A stretch of 64,000 bases of DNA, taken from positions 1 through 64,000 of the forward strand of contig NZ_NEVT01000009.1 in assembly GCF_002261345.1 (NCBI RefSeq), in the 5' to 3' direction. A program made the translations under genes and the position numbers. Source of the DNA: Bordetella genomosp. 2. GTDB taxonomy: Bacteria; Pseudomonadota; Gammaproteobacteria; Burkholderiales; Burkholderiaceae_B. Positions 19,475 through 28,946 of the stretch are shown here, piece after piece. Below the pieces are notes generated by a model. The model was not told the origin of the DNA. It made no database searches and was given only the letters and a program-made list of their open reading frames with translations. The first letter of the stretch is position 1. Each line of letters starts with the position of its first letter.

Positions 19475-22330
19475 ATGAAAGCCATCCGCCCGCAGTCCGA
19501 CACTGCCGAACCCTTGCGCAACGACATCCGGCTGCTGGGCCGGTTATTGGGCCAGGTCATCCAGGCCTGCGAAGGCGAGCGGGTATTCGACACCATCGAG
19601 ACGCTGCGCCGCACCGCGGTGCGCTTCCGCCGCGAAGGCAATGAGGCCGACGGCAAGCTGCTGGAGCAGCGCGTCAAGCGCCTGCGCGGCAACGACCCGA
19701 ACTCGGTGGCGCGCGCCTTCAGCTACTTCCTGCACCTGTCCAACATCGCCGAGGACCGCGACCAGAACCGCGCCCAGCGCCTGCGCGCCCTGACCGACGA
19801 CACGCCGCCGCGCGGCAGCCTGCGCGAGGCCGTGGCCCTGCTGAAAGAGCAAGGCGTCAGCCCCGCCCGCATCCGCCGCCTGCTGGCCGAGGCCCGCGTC
19901 GTGCCGGTGCTGACGGCCCACCCCACCGAAGTGCAGCGCAAGAGCACGCTCGACGTGCACCGCGAAATCGCCGCGGCGCTGGTGCAGCGCGAAGGCCCCC
20001 TCACCGCCGAGGAAATCGCCGAGCTCGACCTGACCCTGTTGGGCCGCGTCGCCACCCTGTGGCAGACCCGCATGCTGCGCTATACGCGCCTGACCGTGGC
20101 CGACGAGATCGAGAACGCGCTGTCGTACTACCGCAGCACCTTCCTGAACGTCATCCCGCGCGTATACGCCGAGCTGTCGCGCCTGCTGGGCCGCGACTCG
20201 GCCAAGCCCTTCGCCGCCCCGCCCGCGCCGCTGGAGCCGTTCCTGCGCATGGGCAGCTGGATCGGCGGCGACCGCGACGGCAATCCCAACGTCGATGCCG
20301 GCACGCTGGAACTGGCGCTGTTGCGCCAGGCCACGGTGCTGTTCGAGTATTACCTGCAGGAAGTGCACGCGCTGGGCGCCGAGCTGTCGATCACCACGCT
20401 GCTGATCGACGCCGATCCGGCGCTGCACGCGCTGGCCGACGCCGGCGGCGACGACTCCCCCCACCGGCGCGACGAACCCTATCGCCGCGCGCTGGTCGGC
20501 ATCTATGCAAGGCTGGCCGCCACGGCCCAGCAGCTCACCGGCCGCGACCTGGCGCGCCGCGTCACCCACCCGGCGCCGGCCTACGCGGCGCCGCGCGAAC
20601 TGGCCGACGACCTGGCCGTCATCGCCGCCTCGCTGTCGGCACACCATGCCGCGCCGATCGCGCGGCTGCGCCTGGCGGGCCTGCAGCAGGCGGTGGAAGT
20701 GTTCGGCTTCCACCTGGCCACGGTCGACCTGCGGCAAAGTTCCGATGTGCACGAGCGGGTGCTGGACGAACTGTTCAAGCGCGCCGGCGCGCAGCATGAC
20801 GGCAAGCCGGTGGACTATGCCCAGCTCGACGAGGCGGGCCGGGTGGCGCTGCTGCGCGCCGAGCTGGCGCTGGCGCGCCCGCTGGTCTCGCCCTGGATCG
20901 CCTACAGCGAGGAAACCACGCGCGAACTGGCGGTGCTGCGCGCCGCGGCGGCGGCGCGCGCCCGCTACGGCAAGCTGGCGGTGCAGCAGACCATCGTGTC
21001 GCACACCGAAACCCTGAGCGACCTGCTCGAGGTGCTGGTGCTGCAGAAGGAAACCGGCCTCATCGTCGACCCCGAGCCGGGCAGCGACCTCGCGGCCGGC
21101 GACGGCCTGATGGTGGTGCCGCTGTTCGAGACCATCCCCGACTTGCAGCGCGGCCCGGAGATCATGGCGGCCTGGCTCGATCTTCCCGAGGTGCGCCAGC
21201 GCGTCAAGCAGGCCCAGGACGGCACCCAGGAAGTGATGCTGGGCTATTCCGACAGCAACAAGGACGGCGGTTTTCTCACGTCGAACTGGTCGCTCTACCA
21301 GGCCGAGCGCGCGCTGGTCGATGTGTTCAGCGCGCGCGGCGTGCGCCTGCGCCTGTTCCACGGCCGCGGCGGTTCGGTCGGGCGCGGCGGCGGCTCGAGC
21401 TTCGACGCCATCCTGGCGCAGCCGCCGGGCACCGTGGCCGGCCAGTTGCGGCTGACCGAGCAGGGCGAGGTCATCCAGAGCAAGTACAAGGATGCCGAGG
21501 TGGGCCGCTGGCACCTGGAACTGCTGGTGGCCGCCACGCTGGAATCGTCCCTGGCGCCGCGCGCGGCCGCCACCAGCGCGGAAGACGCGCACATGGCGCA
21601 TTACGGTCCGGCCATGTCGTTCATGTCCGACGCCGCGCAGCGCAGCTATCGCGGCCTGGTCTACGACACCCCGGGCTTTGCCGAATACTTCTTCGCCGCC
21701 ACGCCCATCACCGAGATCGCCGGGCTCAATATCGGCTCGCGCCCGGCTTCGCGCAAGCAGGGCCAGCGCATCGACGACCTGCGCGCCATTCCCTGGGGGT
21801 TTTCGTGGGCGCAGTGCCGGCTGATGCTGACCGGCTGGTACGGGGTGGGGTCGGCCATCGAGGCCTACCTGGAAACCGGCGCCCCGGGCGCGCCGCGCTC
21901 GCGCCGCGCGCGGCTGGCGCAGTTGCGGGAGATGGCGCGCGAGTGGCCGGCGTTCCGCACGCTGTTGTCCAACATGGAGATGGTGCTGGCCAAGTCGGAC
22001 CTGGCCATCGCGGCACGCTATGCCCAGCTGGTGCCGAACCGGGGCCTGCGCAACCGCATCTTCGGCCAGATCAGCGCCGAGCACGCCCGCACCGTCGCCA
22101 TGCTGCGCCTGCTGACCCAGCGCGAGTTGCTGGCCGACAATCCGGCGCTGCTGGCGTCGCTGCGGGAACGCTTCGCTTATATCGACCCGCTGAACTACCT
22201 GCAGATCGAGCTGATCCGCCGCTGGCGCGCCGCCCAACGGGACGGCTCGGCCGAACCCGACAAGCGGGTGCGCAGCGCCATCCACCTGACCATCAACGGG
22301 ATCGCGGCGGGATTGCGTAATTCCGGCTGA
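19475..22330 (+). CDS. ppc: Phosphoenolpyruvate carboxylase
   Basis: Anaplerotic carboxylation of phosphoenolpyruvate to oxaloacetate. The 951-residue length and motifs match bacterial PEP carboxylase. The catalytic histidine is H149 in [20 protein letters not shown] is near residues 590-599, and the loop [13 protein letters not shown] is near residue 628. The C-terminal NG fits the family's allosteric-site terminus. It is divergent from queC with 164 bases between them, and a region of palindromes follows it. Confidence 0.97.
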   Translation: MKAIRPQSDTAEPLRNDIRLLGRLLGQVIQACEGERVFDTIETLRRTAVRFRREGNEADGKLLEQRVKRLRGNDPNSVARAFSYFLHLSNIAEDRDQNRAQRLRALTDDTPPRGSLREAVALLKEQGVSPARIRRLLAEARVVPVLTAHPTEVQRKSTLDVHREIAAALVQREGPLTAEEIAELDLTLLGRVATLWQTRMLRYTRLTVADEIENALSYYRSTFLNVIPRVYAELSRLLGRDSAKPFAAPPAPLEPFLRMGSWIGGDRDGNPNVDAGTLELALLRQATVLFEYYLQEVHALGAELSITTLLIDADPALHALADAGGDDSPHRRDEPYRRALVGIYARLAATAQQLTGRDLARRVTHPAPAYAAPRELADDLAVIAASLSAHHAAPIARLRLAGLQQAVEVFGFHLATVDLRQSSDVHERVLDELFKRAGAQHDGKPVDYAQLDEAGRVALLRAELALARPLVSPWIAYSEETTRELAVLRAAAAARARYGKLAVQQTIVSHTETLSDLLEVLVLQKETGLIVDPEPGSDLAAGDGLMVVPLFETIPDLQRGPEIMAAWLDLPEVRQRVKQAQDGTQEVMLGYSDSNKDGGFLTSNWSLYQAERALVDVFSARGVRLRLFHGRGGSVGRGGGSSFDAILAQPPGTVAGQLRLTEQGEVIQSKYKDAEVGRWHLELLVAATLESSLAPRAAATSAEDAHMAHYGPAMSFMSDAAQRSYRGLVYDTPGFAEYFFAATPITEIAGLNIGSRPASRKQGQRIDDLRAIPWGFSWAQCRLMLTGWYGVGSAIEAYLETGAPGAPRSRRARLAQLREMAREWPAFRTLLSNMEMVLAKSDLAIAARYAQLVPNRGLRNRIFGQISAEHARTVAMLRLLTQRELLADNPALLASLRERFAYIDPLNYLQIELIRRWRAAQRDGSAEPDKRVRSAIHLTINGIAAGLRNSG

Positions 22331-22757
22331 AGATGTTTTTGCGGGGTTGGGGCGTTTGGGTTCTTGAAGCGCCCGCTCGTGCCGGGGTGCGAAACCCCAT
22401 GCTGCTGGTGTCCCGTGGGGCCAGGTAGGTGTCAGGGACCTGCCTGCATGGAGGTGTCAGACACCCCGTCCACACCGTCTCCTCGAGCACGATCGTGCGC
22501 AGGGGTGTCTGACACCTGCCCGCCTGCCGCGAGGCATGCGTTCGCTGTGAGTCCTGGGCGTGCCGGGGCGCGCGGGGCGGCCAGTTGGAGCGAGGGCAGC
22601 CCCCGCAGGGGGCCGAGGGCGCCTGGTGGCGCGCCCGAGCCGAGCGACGTGGCCGGCCCGCGCGCCCCGGCACGCCCAGGACTCCCCACGAAGACCGTCC
22701 CTCCCGCATCCCCCAATTTGGCGCTCCCCGGATTTTCTTAGTACTATCCCCAGATAA
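22331..22757. repeat. Gene-free block with GTGTC cluster 3 and a long GC inverted repeat
   Basis: No gene is credible here. It holds a widely spaced GTGTC pair (arms 22452-22467 and 22502-22517, 34-base spacer) and a decayed unit at about 22427-22441. It also holds a long inverted repeat with 27-bp perfect arms (22550-22576 and 22657-22683), extending to about 35 bp with one mismatch. The loop of that repeat is itself GC-rich with shorter palindromes. Confidence 0.75.
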
Positions 22758-22790
22758 TTCTATATACGCACAAATGTTCGTATATAGAAC
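22758..22790. promoter_or_regulatory. Operator in front of the hydroxyacyl-CoA dehydrogenase gene
   Basis: A perfect 11-bp inverted repeat (TTCTATATACG at 22758-22768, CGTATATAGAA at 22779-22789) with a 10-base spacer. Its right part is GTTC-GTATATA-GAAC at 22776-22790, the same GTTC-N7-GAAC pattern found twice between the IclR gene and pcaI. It lies about 95 bases before the ATG at 22885 and is probably an IclR-family binding site. Confidence 0.6.
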
Positions 22791-22884
22791 ACAAAGATTC
22801 CCGGCCCGCGGGAAGGCATTCCAGGATGAGACGCGCTCCGTCACGCCCGACCGCCTTGCGCGAGCATCTCGAGAGCGTATCGAC

Positions 22885-23817
22885 ATGGATCTTCCTATCC
22901 AGAGCCTGGCCGTCATCGGCGCGGGCGCCATGGGCAGCGGCATCGCCGCCCTGTTTGCCGCCAAGGGGCTAGACGTAGTTCTCATCGACCCCGTGGCAGG
23001 CGCGCTGGAGCGCGCCGCCGGCGTCATCGACCGGCAGTTGGGGGTCTACGCCCCCGATGCCGTCGCCGAGACGCGCCGCCGCATCCGCATGGAAACCGGC
23101 CTGGAAGCCGCCTGCTCCTGCGACCTGGTCATCGAGGCCGCGCCCGAAAAACTGCAGCTCAAGCGCGACATCTTCGCCCGGCTGGACACCCTCTGCCAGC
23201 CCGGCGCCATCTTCGCCACCAACACCTCCGGCCTGTCCATCAACGCCATCGCCGAAGCCGTCACGCGGCGCGACCGCTTCGTCGGCACCCACTTCTTCAC
23301 CCCCGCCGACGTCATCCCGCTGGTCGAGGTCGTGCGCAACGACGACACCTCGGCCGCGACCGTCGAGCGCGTGATGGCGGTGCTGCGCGGCGTCGGCAAG
23401 CGCCCCGTGCTGGTCAAGCGCGACATCCCCGGCTTCATCGCCAACCGCATCCAGCACGCCCTGGCGCGCGAGGCCATCTCGCTGCTCGAAAAAGGCATCG
23501 CCAGCGCCGAAGACATCGACGAAGTCGTCAAATGGAGCCTCGGCATCCGCCTGGCGCTGTCGGGCCCGCTGGAACAGCGCGACATGAACGGCATCGACGT
23601 GCACCACGCCATCGCCACCTATCTTTACGCCGACCTGGAAAACCGCACCACGCCCTCGCCCCTGCTGGCGGAAAAAGTGGCCAGCGGCCAGATCGGCGCC
23701 AAGAGCGGCCAGGGCTTCTACACCTGGCCCGCCGAACGCCGCGAGCAAGTCCTGCGCGACAAGAGCGCTGCGTTGGGCGAGCTGGTGGCGTGGCTCAACA
23801 GCCGCCAGGGCGGCTGA
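22885..23817 (+). CDS. 3-hydroxyacyl-CoA dehydrogenase (3-hydroxybutyryl-CoA dehydrogenase type)
   Basis: NAD-dependent oxidation of a 3-hydroxyacyl-CoA. The 310-residue protein has the NAD motif VIGAGAMGSGIA near residue 10 and the catalytic-His region THFFTPADVIPLVEVV. The C-terminal helical domain includes PGFIANRIQHALARE. In most relatives the second motif reads HFFNP, so the FFTPAD form marks a subfamily. I chose the ATG at 22885 because the conserved sequence begins at its second codon. The acid transporter AtoE and an SDR follow, and an IclR-type operator lies upstream. Confidence 0.9.
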   Translation: MDLPIQSLAVIGAGAMGSGIAALFAAKGLDVVLIDPVAGALERAAGVIDRQLGVYAPDAVAETRRRIRMETGLEAACSCDLVIEAAPEKLQLKRDIFARLDTLCQPGAIFATNTSGLSINAIAEAVTRRDRFVGTHFFTPADVIPLVEVVRNDDTSAATVERVMAVLRGVGKRPVLVKRDIPGFIANRIQHALAREAISLLEKGIASAEDIDEVVKWSLGIRLALSGPLEQRDMNGIDVHHAIATYLYADLENRTTPSPLLAEKVASGQIGAKSGQGFYTWPAERREQVLRDKSAALGELVAWLNSRQGG

Positions 23818-23926
23818 CGCATTCCCCTTTACCCGAACCGGCGGCGCGCCCGCCCCGCAGCGCGTCCGCGGCTGCCCGGCACGGCGCAGCCTTGAACAAG
23901 ACCCACCGTAGCGAGCTGGAAGCAGC

Positions 23927-25264
23927 ATGAACAAATTAGCCTCTTTCTTCACCGAGCTGATGCGCAAGTATCTGCCCGACCCCTTCGTATTCGCCATCGC
24001 GCTGACGCTGCTGACCGTGCTCATGGCCATGGGCATCGAAGGCCAGGGCATCGGCCAGATCACGCGCGAATGGGGCAAGGGCTTCTGGAGCCTGCTGGCC
24101 TTCACCACCCAGATGGCGGTGATCCTGGCCATGGGCTATGTGCTGGCGACCGCGCCGCTCACCGACCGCCTGCTCAACCGCATCGTCAGCCACGTGCACC
24201 AGCCGCGCACGGCCATCATCGTGGCCACCCTGGTGGGCGGCATCGGCAGCTACCTGAACTGGGGCTTCGGCCTGGTGATCGGCGGCATCGTGGCCAAGAA
24301 GCTGGCGCTGAAGGTCAAGGGCGTGCACTACCCGCTGATCATCGCGGCGGCCTACAGCGGCTTCACCATGTACGGCCTGGGCCTGTCGGCCAGCATCCCG
24401 GTGCTGATCGCCACCCCGGGCCATCCCATGGCCGACCAGATGGGCGTCATTCCCTTGTCGGAAACGATCTTCTCGGTGCCGATGCTGGTGACCAGCCTGG
24501 TCATCATCGTGACGCTGCCGCTGCTCAATGCCTGGCTGCACCCGCGCGCGGGCGACAAGGTGGTGGAAGTGGATCCGGCCATCGACAAATCGACCGAGCC
24601 GTCCGCCGCCGGCGACCTGCTCGAACAGAACACGATCGCCTCGAAGCTGAACAACAGCCGCCTGCTGAGCCTGGTGATCGGCCTGCTGGGCATGGCCTAC
24701 GTGGCCTTCCACTTCATGGACGGCGGCTCGCTGGACCTGAACCTGATCAACTTCATCATCCTGTTCCTCGGCATCCTGCTGCTGGGCACGCCGGCCGCCT
24801 ACGTGGCCAAGCTGAACGACGGCATCAAGACCATCTCGGGCATCATCCTGCAATACCCGTTCTACGCCGGCATCATGGCCATCATGGCCGGCTCGGGGCT
24901 GGTGAACACCATCTCGCATGTGTTCGTGGACGTGGCCACGCCGGGCACCCTGCCGTTCTGGGGCCTCATCAGCTCGTTCTTCATCAACTTCTTCGCGCCC
25001 TCGGGCGGCGGCCACTGGGTCATCCAGGGTCCGTTCATGATCGACGCCGCCAAGGAAATCGGCAGCTCGATCAGCCAGACCTCGATGTCGGTCATGCTGG
25101 GCAATGCCTGGAACGACCTGGTGCAGCCATTCTGGATCCTGCCCGCGCTGGCGCTGTCGAAGCTGAAGCTGCGCGACGTGATGGGCTACACCGTCATCAT
25201 GATGCTGTGGGTGGGCGTGATCCACATCGCCGCCGTGCTGGCATGGGGCATCCTGACCCACTGA
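23927..25264 (+). CDS. atoE: Short-chain fatty acid transporter (AtoE family)
   Basis: A 445-residue inner-membrane protein with about 12 hydrophobic segments, matching the AtoE/SCFA transporter family for acetoacetate, butyrate and similar acids. Recognisable parts are RKYLPDPFVFAIALT at the N terminus, the strongly conserved GSYLNWGFGLVIGG, and FFAPSGGGHWVIQGP. It lies 109 bases after the hydroxyacyl-CoA dehydrogenase and 19 bases before an SDR. Those three probably import and oxidise a short 3-hydroxy or 3-oxo acid. Confidence 0.92.
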   Translation: MNKLASFFTELMRKYLPDPFVFAIALTLLTVLMAMGIEGQGIGQITREWGKGFWSLLAFTTQMAVILAMGYVLATAPLTDRLLNRIVSHVHQPRTAIIVATLVGGIGSYLNWGFGLVIGGIVAKKLALKVKGVHYPLIIAAAYSGFTMYGLGLSASIPVLIATPGHPMADQMGVIPLSETIFSVPMLVTSLVIIVTLPLLNAWLHPRAGDKVVEVDPAIDKSTEPSAAGDLLEQNTIASKLNNSRLLSLVIGLLGMAYVAFHFMDGGSLDLNLINFIILFLGILLLGTPAAYVAKLNDGIKTISGIILQYPFYAGIMAIMAGSGLVNTISHVFVDVATPGTLPFWGLISSFFINFFAPSGGGHWVIQGPFMIDAAKEIGSSISQTSMSVMLGNAWNDLVQPFWILPALALSKLKLRDVMGYTVIMMLWVGVIHIAAVLAWGILTH

Positions 25265-25283
25265 TCCGTAGGAGGCTATCCCT

Positions 25284-26009
25284 ATGAAACCCCAGGCTTA
25301 CCTGGTCACCGGCGGCAGCGCCGGCATCGGCGCCGCCATCGTGCGGGCGCTGCTCGACGCGGGGCACCGCGTGGTCAACATCGACTATCGTCTGCCCGAC
25401 GACCCGCCGGCGGGGCTGGTGTCGATCCAGGCCGACCTGACCGACGAGGCGCAGACCAAGGCGGCGGCCGCCCAGGCCACCCGCGACCACGCCATCGTCG
25501 GGCTGGTGAACAACGCCGGCGCCACCCGGCCCGGCACCGCCGACACGGCCACGCTGGCCGACCTCGACTACGTGGTGGCGCTGCACCTGCGCACCGCCCT
25601 GATCCTGGTCCAGGCCGTGCTGCCCGACATGCGCGCCGCCGGTTTCGGCCGCATCGTCAACATGTCGTCGCGCGCCGCGCTGGGCAAGCCCGACCGCGTG
25701 GTCTATTCGGCCACCAAGGCCGGCCTGGTGGGGCTGACGCGCACGCTGGCGATGGAGCTGGGCGGCGACGGCATCACCGTCAACGCGATCGGCCCCGGGC
25801 CCATCGCCACCGACCTGTTCCGCAACAGCAATCCCGACGGCGCGCCGCAGACGCAGCGCATCATCAACAGCATCGTGGTCAAGCGGCTGGGCACGCCCGA
25901 GGACGTGGCGCGCGCCGCCATGTTCTTCCTGTCGCCCGACAATGGCTTCGTGACCGGCCAGATGCTGTACGTATGCGGCGGCACCACGCTGGGCGTGGCG
26001 CCGGTCTGA
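25284..26009 (+). CDS. SDR-family oxidoreductase
   Basis: A 241-residue classical short-chain dehydrogenase with TGGSAGIG near residues 9-16, NNAG, a catalytic Ser in NMSSRAA and YSATK. An AGGAGG ribosome-binding site precedes the ATG. It closes the operon with the hydroxyacyl-CoA dehydrogenase and AtoE, so a 3-hydroxy acid or hydroxyacyl-CoA is the likely substrate. The next gene, the IclR regulator, faces it. Confidence 0.9.
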   Translation: MKPQAYLVTGGSAGIGAAIVRALLDAGHRVVNIDYRLPDDPPAGLVSIQADLTDEAQTKAAAAQATRDHAIVGLVNNAGATRPGTADTATLADLDYVVALHLRTALILVQAVLPDMRAAGFGRIVNMSSRAALGKPDRVVYSATKAGLVGLTRTLAMELGGDGITVNAIGPGPIATDLFRNSNPDGAPQTQRIINSIVVKRLGTPEDVARAAMFFLSPDNGFVTGQMLYVCGGTTLGVAPV

Positions 26010-26048
26010 ATGGACGGCCGCGCCACGCCTGCCCGCGCGCGCCGCGCC

Positions 26049-26831
26049 TCAGCGGCGCCGCAGCGCCTGGTCGATGTGCTCGGCCGCGCGGCGCAGCGGC
26101 GGCAGGAACGCGTCCAGCATGGCCTCGCGCGAGTAACGGTTGGCATGGCCGCTGACGTTCATGGCGCCGATCACGCGCCCGGCGCGGTCGACGATGGGCA
26201 CGGCCACCGACTGCAGGCCCGGCTCGAGCTCCTGCACCACGCAGGCATAGCCGTCGGCCCGCACGCCGGCCAGGATGCGCTTGAGCTCGCCCAGGTCGGT
26301 GACCGTATGCGGGGTGTGCGCGCGGATGTCGCTGGCGGCCAGCAGGCGATCCTGCTCGGCCGGCGGCAGGCCCGCCAGCAGCACCCGCCCCATGGACGTC
26401 ACCCAGGCCGGCAGGCGGCTGCCGACCGACAGGTTGATGCTCATCACCTTGTGCGTCGACAGCCGCAGGATATACACGATGTCGGTGCCGTCCAGCACCG
26501 ACACCGAACACGATTCGCGCGTGGTCTCGGCCACCTCTTCCATGTACGGCAGGGCCAGGTCCCACAAGGGCGTGGCCGACAGGTACGAATACCCCAGCTC
26601 AAGAATGCGCGGGGTCAGCGCGAACTTGCGGTCCTCGACCGTCACGTAGCCCAGGTGCGCCAGGGTCAGCAGGATGCGGCGCGCGCCCGCGCGCGTCAGG
26701 CCGCAGGCGGCGGCCACTTCGGACAGCGTCATTTGCGGACGCTGCGGCCCGAACGCCCGGATGACCGACAGCCCACGCGCGAACGATTGCACGTAGCTGT
26801 CGCTGGGTTGCTGGGATTCTTGCGTATCCAT
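26049..26831 (-). CDS. IclR-family regulator (PcaR/PobR-like)
   Basis: A 260-residue regulator from the preferred ATG at 26831; an upstream start at 26891 would add 20 low-complexity residues. The N-terminal winged helix (SVIRAFGPQRPQMTLSEVAAACGLTRAGARRILLTL) is followed by the IclR effector domain, with CVVQELEPGLQSVAVPI near its end. The sequence matches the beta-ketoadipate regulator group. It is divergent from pcaI, and two GTTC-N7-GAAC sites lie between them, supporting direct control of the pca operon and self-regulation. Confidence 0.92.
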   Translation of the reverse strand: MDTQESQQPSDSYVQSFARGLSVIRAFGPQRPQMTLSEVAAACGLTRAGARRILLTLAHLGYVTVEDRKFALTPRILELGYSYLSATPLWDLALPYMEEVAETTRESCSVSVLDGTDIVYILRLSTHKVMSINLSVGSRLPAWVTSMGRVLLAGLPPAEQDRLLAASDIRAHTPHTVTDLGELKRILAGVRADGYACVVQELEPGLQSVAVPIVDRAGRVIGAMNVSGHANRYSREAMLDAFLPPLRRAAEHIDQALRRR

Positions 26832-26913
26832 ATCCACCAAGGCGGCGCCGGCCGGCGCCCGGAGCGGCGCTGCGCGCATCCGCCTTGACACCCCCCGGCC
26901 ACCATGAAACGAT

Positions 26914-26947
26914 GTTCTTAAAAAGAACGAAAGTTCTAATAAAGAAC
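26914..26947. promoter_or_regulatory. Paired IclR-type operators
   Basis: Two copies of GTTC-N7-GAAC: GTTCTTAAAAAGAAC at 26914-26928 (a perfect palindrome) and GTTCTAATAAAGAAC at 26933-26947. Their centres are 19 bases apart, close to two helical turns, in the regulator/pcaI intergenic region. This fits the multi-site operators known for PcaU and PobR. Confidence 0.65.
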
Positions 26948-26981
26948 AAATTATGACACGCCCTTTTTATCGTAGACACCC

Positions 26982-27671
26982 ATGATCTCCAAGCTCGTTG
27001 CAAATGCGGCGGCCGCCCTGGCGGACGTACCCGACGGCGCGACCGTCATGATCGGCGGCTTCGGCACCGCCGGCCAGCCGATGGAACTGATCGACGCCCT
27101 GCTCGAACAGGGCGCCAAGGACCTCACCATCATCAACAACAATGCCGGCAACGGCACGACCGGGCTGGCCGCCCTGCTGGGCGCGGGCCGCGTGCGCAAG
27201 ATCATCTGCTCGTTCCCGCGCCAAGTGGACTCGCAGATCTTCGACGGCCTGTACCGCAGCGGCAAGATCGAACTCGAACTGGTGCCGCAGGGCAACCTGG
27301 CCGAGCGCATCCGCGCCGCCGGGGCCGGCATCGGCGCCTTCTTCACGCCCACCGGCTACGGCACGCCGCTGGCCGAAGGCAAGGAAGTGCGCGAAATCAA
27401 CGGCCGCCACTACGTGCTGGAATACCCGCTGCACGCCGACTACGCGCTGATCAAGGCGGAACGCGGCGACCGCTGGGGCAACCTGGTGTACCGCAAGACG
27501 GCGCGCAACTTCGGGCCCATCATGGCCAGCGCCGCGCGCGTCGCGGTGGCGCAGGTGCGCGAGGTCGTCGAACTGGGCCAACTGGACCCCGAGACCGTCG
27601 TCACCCCCGGCATCTTCGTCAAGCGCGTCGTGCAGATCGACGCCGCCCCGGCCGCCAAGGAGCAGCAATGA
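26982..27671 (+). CDS. pcaI: 3-oxoadipate CoA-transferase, subunit A
   Basis: Together with the next gene, transfers CoA from succinyl-CoA to 3-oxoadipate in the beta-ketoadipate pathway. The 229-residue alpha subunit has MIGGFGTAGQP near residues 22-32, the oxyanion-loop motif of family I CoA-transferases, and NNNAGNG. It overlaps pcaJ by 4 bases (ATGA). It is the first gene after the IclR operators. Acetoacetate CoA-transferase (ScoA/AtoD) is a close alternative, but the presence of catC and pcaD downstream favours 3-oxoadipate. Confidence 0.88.
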   Translation: MISKLVANAAAALADVPDGATVMIGGFGTAGQPMELIDALLEQGAKDLTIINNNAGNGTTGLAALLGAGRVRKIICSFPRQVDSQIFDGLYRSGKIELELVPQGNLAERIRAAGAGIGAFFTPTGYGTPLAEGKEVREINGRHYVLEYPLHADYALIKAERGDRWGNLVYRKTARNFGPIMASAARVAVAQVREVVELGQLDPETVVTPGIFVKRVVQIDAAPAAKEQQ

Positions 27672-28312
27672 GCAGCAAATTGAACCGCGACCAGATCGCC
27701 GCCCGCGTCGCGCAAGACATCCCCGAGGGCGCCTACGTCAACCTGGGCATCGGCCTGCCCACGCTGGTGGCCAACCACCTGCCGGCCGGCCGCGAAGTCA
27801 TCCTGCACACCGAGAACGGCATGCTGGGCATGGGCCCGGCGCCCGCCAAGGGCCAGGAAGACTATGACCTGATCAACGCCGGCAAGCAGCCGGTCACCGA
27901 GCTGCCCGGCTGCTCGTTCTTCCACCACGCCGATTCCTTCGCCATGATGCGCGGCGGCCACCTGGACATCTGCGTGCTGGGCGCCTTCCAGGTCTCGCAG
28001 AAGGGCGACCTGGCCAACTGGCACACCGGCGCGCCCGACGCCATTCCCGCCGTGGGCGGCGCCATGGACCTGGCCATCGGCGCCAAGGACGTCTTCGTGA
28101 TGATGGAGCTGCTGACCCGCGACGGCCAGAGCAAGCTGGTGGCCGAATGCAGCTACCCGCTCACCGGGGTGCAGTGTGTATCGCGCGTGTACACCGACGT
28201 GGCCGTGTTCGACATCCGTCCCGACGGCGTGACCGTCACCGACGTGTTCGGCGACACCACCGCCGACGACCTGCTGCGCCTGACCGGCCTGCCGCTGAAG
28301 TTTTCCCGCTGA
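27668..28312 (+). CDS. pcaJ: 3-oxoadipate CoA-transferase, subunit B
   Basis: The 214-residue beta subunit carries the catalytic glutamate, E49 in LHTENGMLGMGP, which forms the glutamyl-CoA thioester. NLGIGLPTLV precedes it. It overlaps pcaI by 4 bases, consistent with translational coupling of the heteromer. The thiolase PcaF, which would cleave the product 3-oxoadipyl-CoA, is not in the window. Confidence 0.9.
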   Translation: MSSKLNRDQIAARVAQDIPEGAYVNLGIGLPTLVANHLPAGREVILHTENGMLGMGPAPAKGQEDYDLINAGKQPVTELPGCSFFHHADSFAMMRGGHLDICVLGAFQVSQKGDLANWHTGAPDAIPAVGGAMDLAIGAKDVFVMMELLTRDGQSKLVAECSYPLTGVQCVSRVYTDVAVFDIRPDGVTVTDVFGDTTADDLLRLTGLPLKFSR

Positions 28313-28338
28313 ATACCGAATCAAGAACGGAGATCCCC

Positions 28339-28614
28339 ATGCTTTTCATGGTCCAGATGCAAGTGAACCTGCCGCCCGACATGCCGGCCGAGCGCGCCGA
28401 CAAGCTCAAGGCCGACGAGAAGGCCCTGGCGCAGCAGTTGCAGCGCGACGGCAAGTGGCCGCACCTGTGGCGCGTGGCCGGCCGCTACGCCAACGTCAGC
28501 ATCTTCGACGTGGAGAACAACGACGAACTGCACCAGCTGCTGTCGTCGCTGCCGCTGTTCCCGTACATGGACATCCAGGTCACGGCGCTGGCGCGCCACC
28601 CGTCCGCCATCTGA
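28339..28614 (+). CDS. catC: Muconolactone delta-isomerase
   Basis: Isomerises muconolactone to 3-oxoadipate enol-lactone in the catechol branch. At 91 residues it has the normal length, and MLFMVQMQVNLPPDMP and LWRVAGRYANVSIFDV are typical of CatC. A GGAG ribosome-binding site lies about 8 bases before the ATG. Its substrate would come from CatA and CatB, neither of which is present here, so either they are elsewhere or this isomerase serves a modified aromatic acid. Confidence 0.92.
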   Translation: MLFMVQMQVNLPPDMPAERADKLKADEKALAQQLQRDGKWPHLWRVAGRYANVSIFDVENNDELHQLLSSLPLFPYMDIQVTALARHPSAI

Positions 28615-28639
28615 TCCCGCCCCCCGCCCGGAGCCCGCC

Positions 28640-28936
28640 ATGCCCTACATCATCGAGACCTTCGACAAGCCCGGCCACCAGGCCGTGCGCCAGCAGCATC
28701 GCGCCACGCACCTGGAGTACCTGGACGCCAACAAGCACCTGCTGCTGGCGTGCGGCGCCAAACTGCAGGACGACGGCACGGATGCCGGCGGCGGGCTCTA
28801 TGTGGTCGACCTCGACACCCGCGAGGCGGCCGAGGCCTTCATCGCCGCTGACCCGTTCCACCAGGCCGGCCTGTTCGAGCGCGTGACGATCACCCGCTGG
28901 CGCAAGGCCTACGTGGGCGGGCAGTGCCTGCTCTAG
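28640..28936 (+). CDS. YciI-like (YCII superfamily) protein
   Basis: A 98-residue protein of the YCII fold. The family's conserved His and Asp positions are visible in RATHLEYLDANK and AADPFHQAGLFE. Known relatives include TftG, which dechlorinates 5-chlorohydroxyhydroquinone, so a catalytic role in aromatic-ring intermediate processing is plausible. It sits between catC and pcaD, a placement suggesting a lactone- or chloro-intermediate step. I cannot name the reaction. Confidence 0.85.
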   Translation: MPYIIETFDKPGHQAVRQQHRATHLEYLDANKHLLLACGAKLQDDGTDAGGGLYVVDLDTREAAEAFIAADPFHQAGLFERVTITRWRKAYVGGQCLL

Positions 28937-28946
28937 GAATTCATCC

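Noticed and set aside
19544-22285. 913-residue minus-strand ORF over ppc
   Set aside because: Antisense shadow; His/Gln/Arg-rich composition and no family, while ppc is complete with all active-site motifs.
22364-22757. Short ORFs after ppc
   Set aside because: They read through the palindromic repeats, have Pro/Arg/Ala-rich composition and no start signals.
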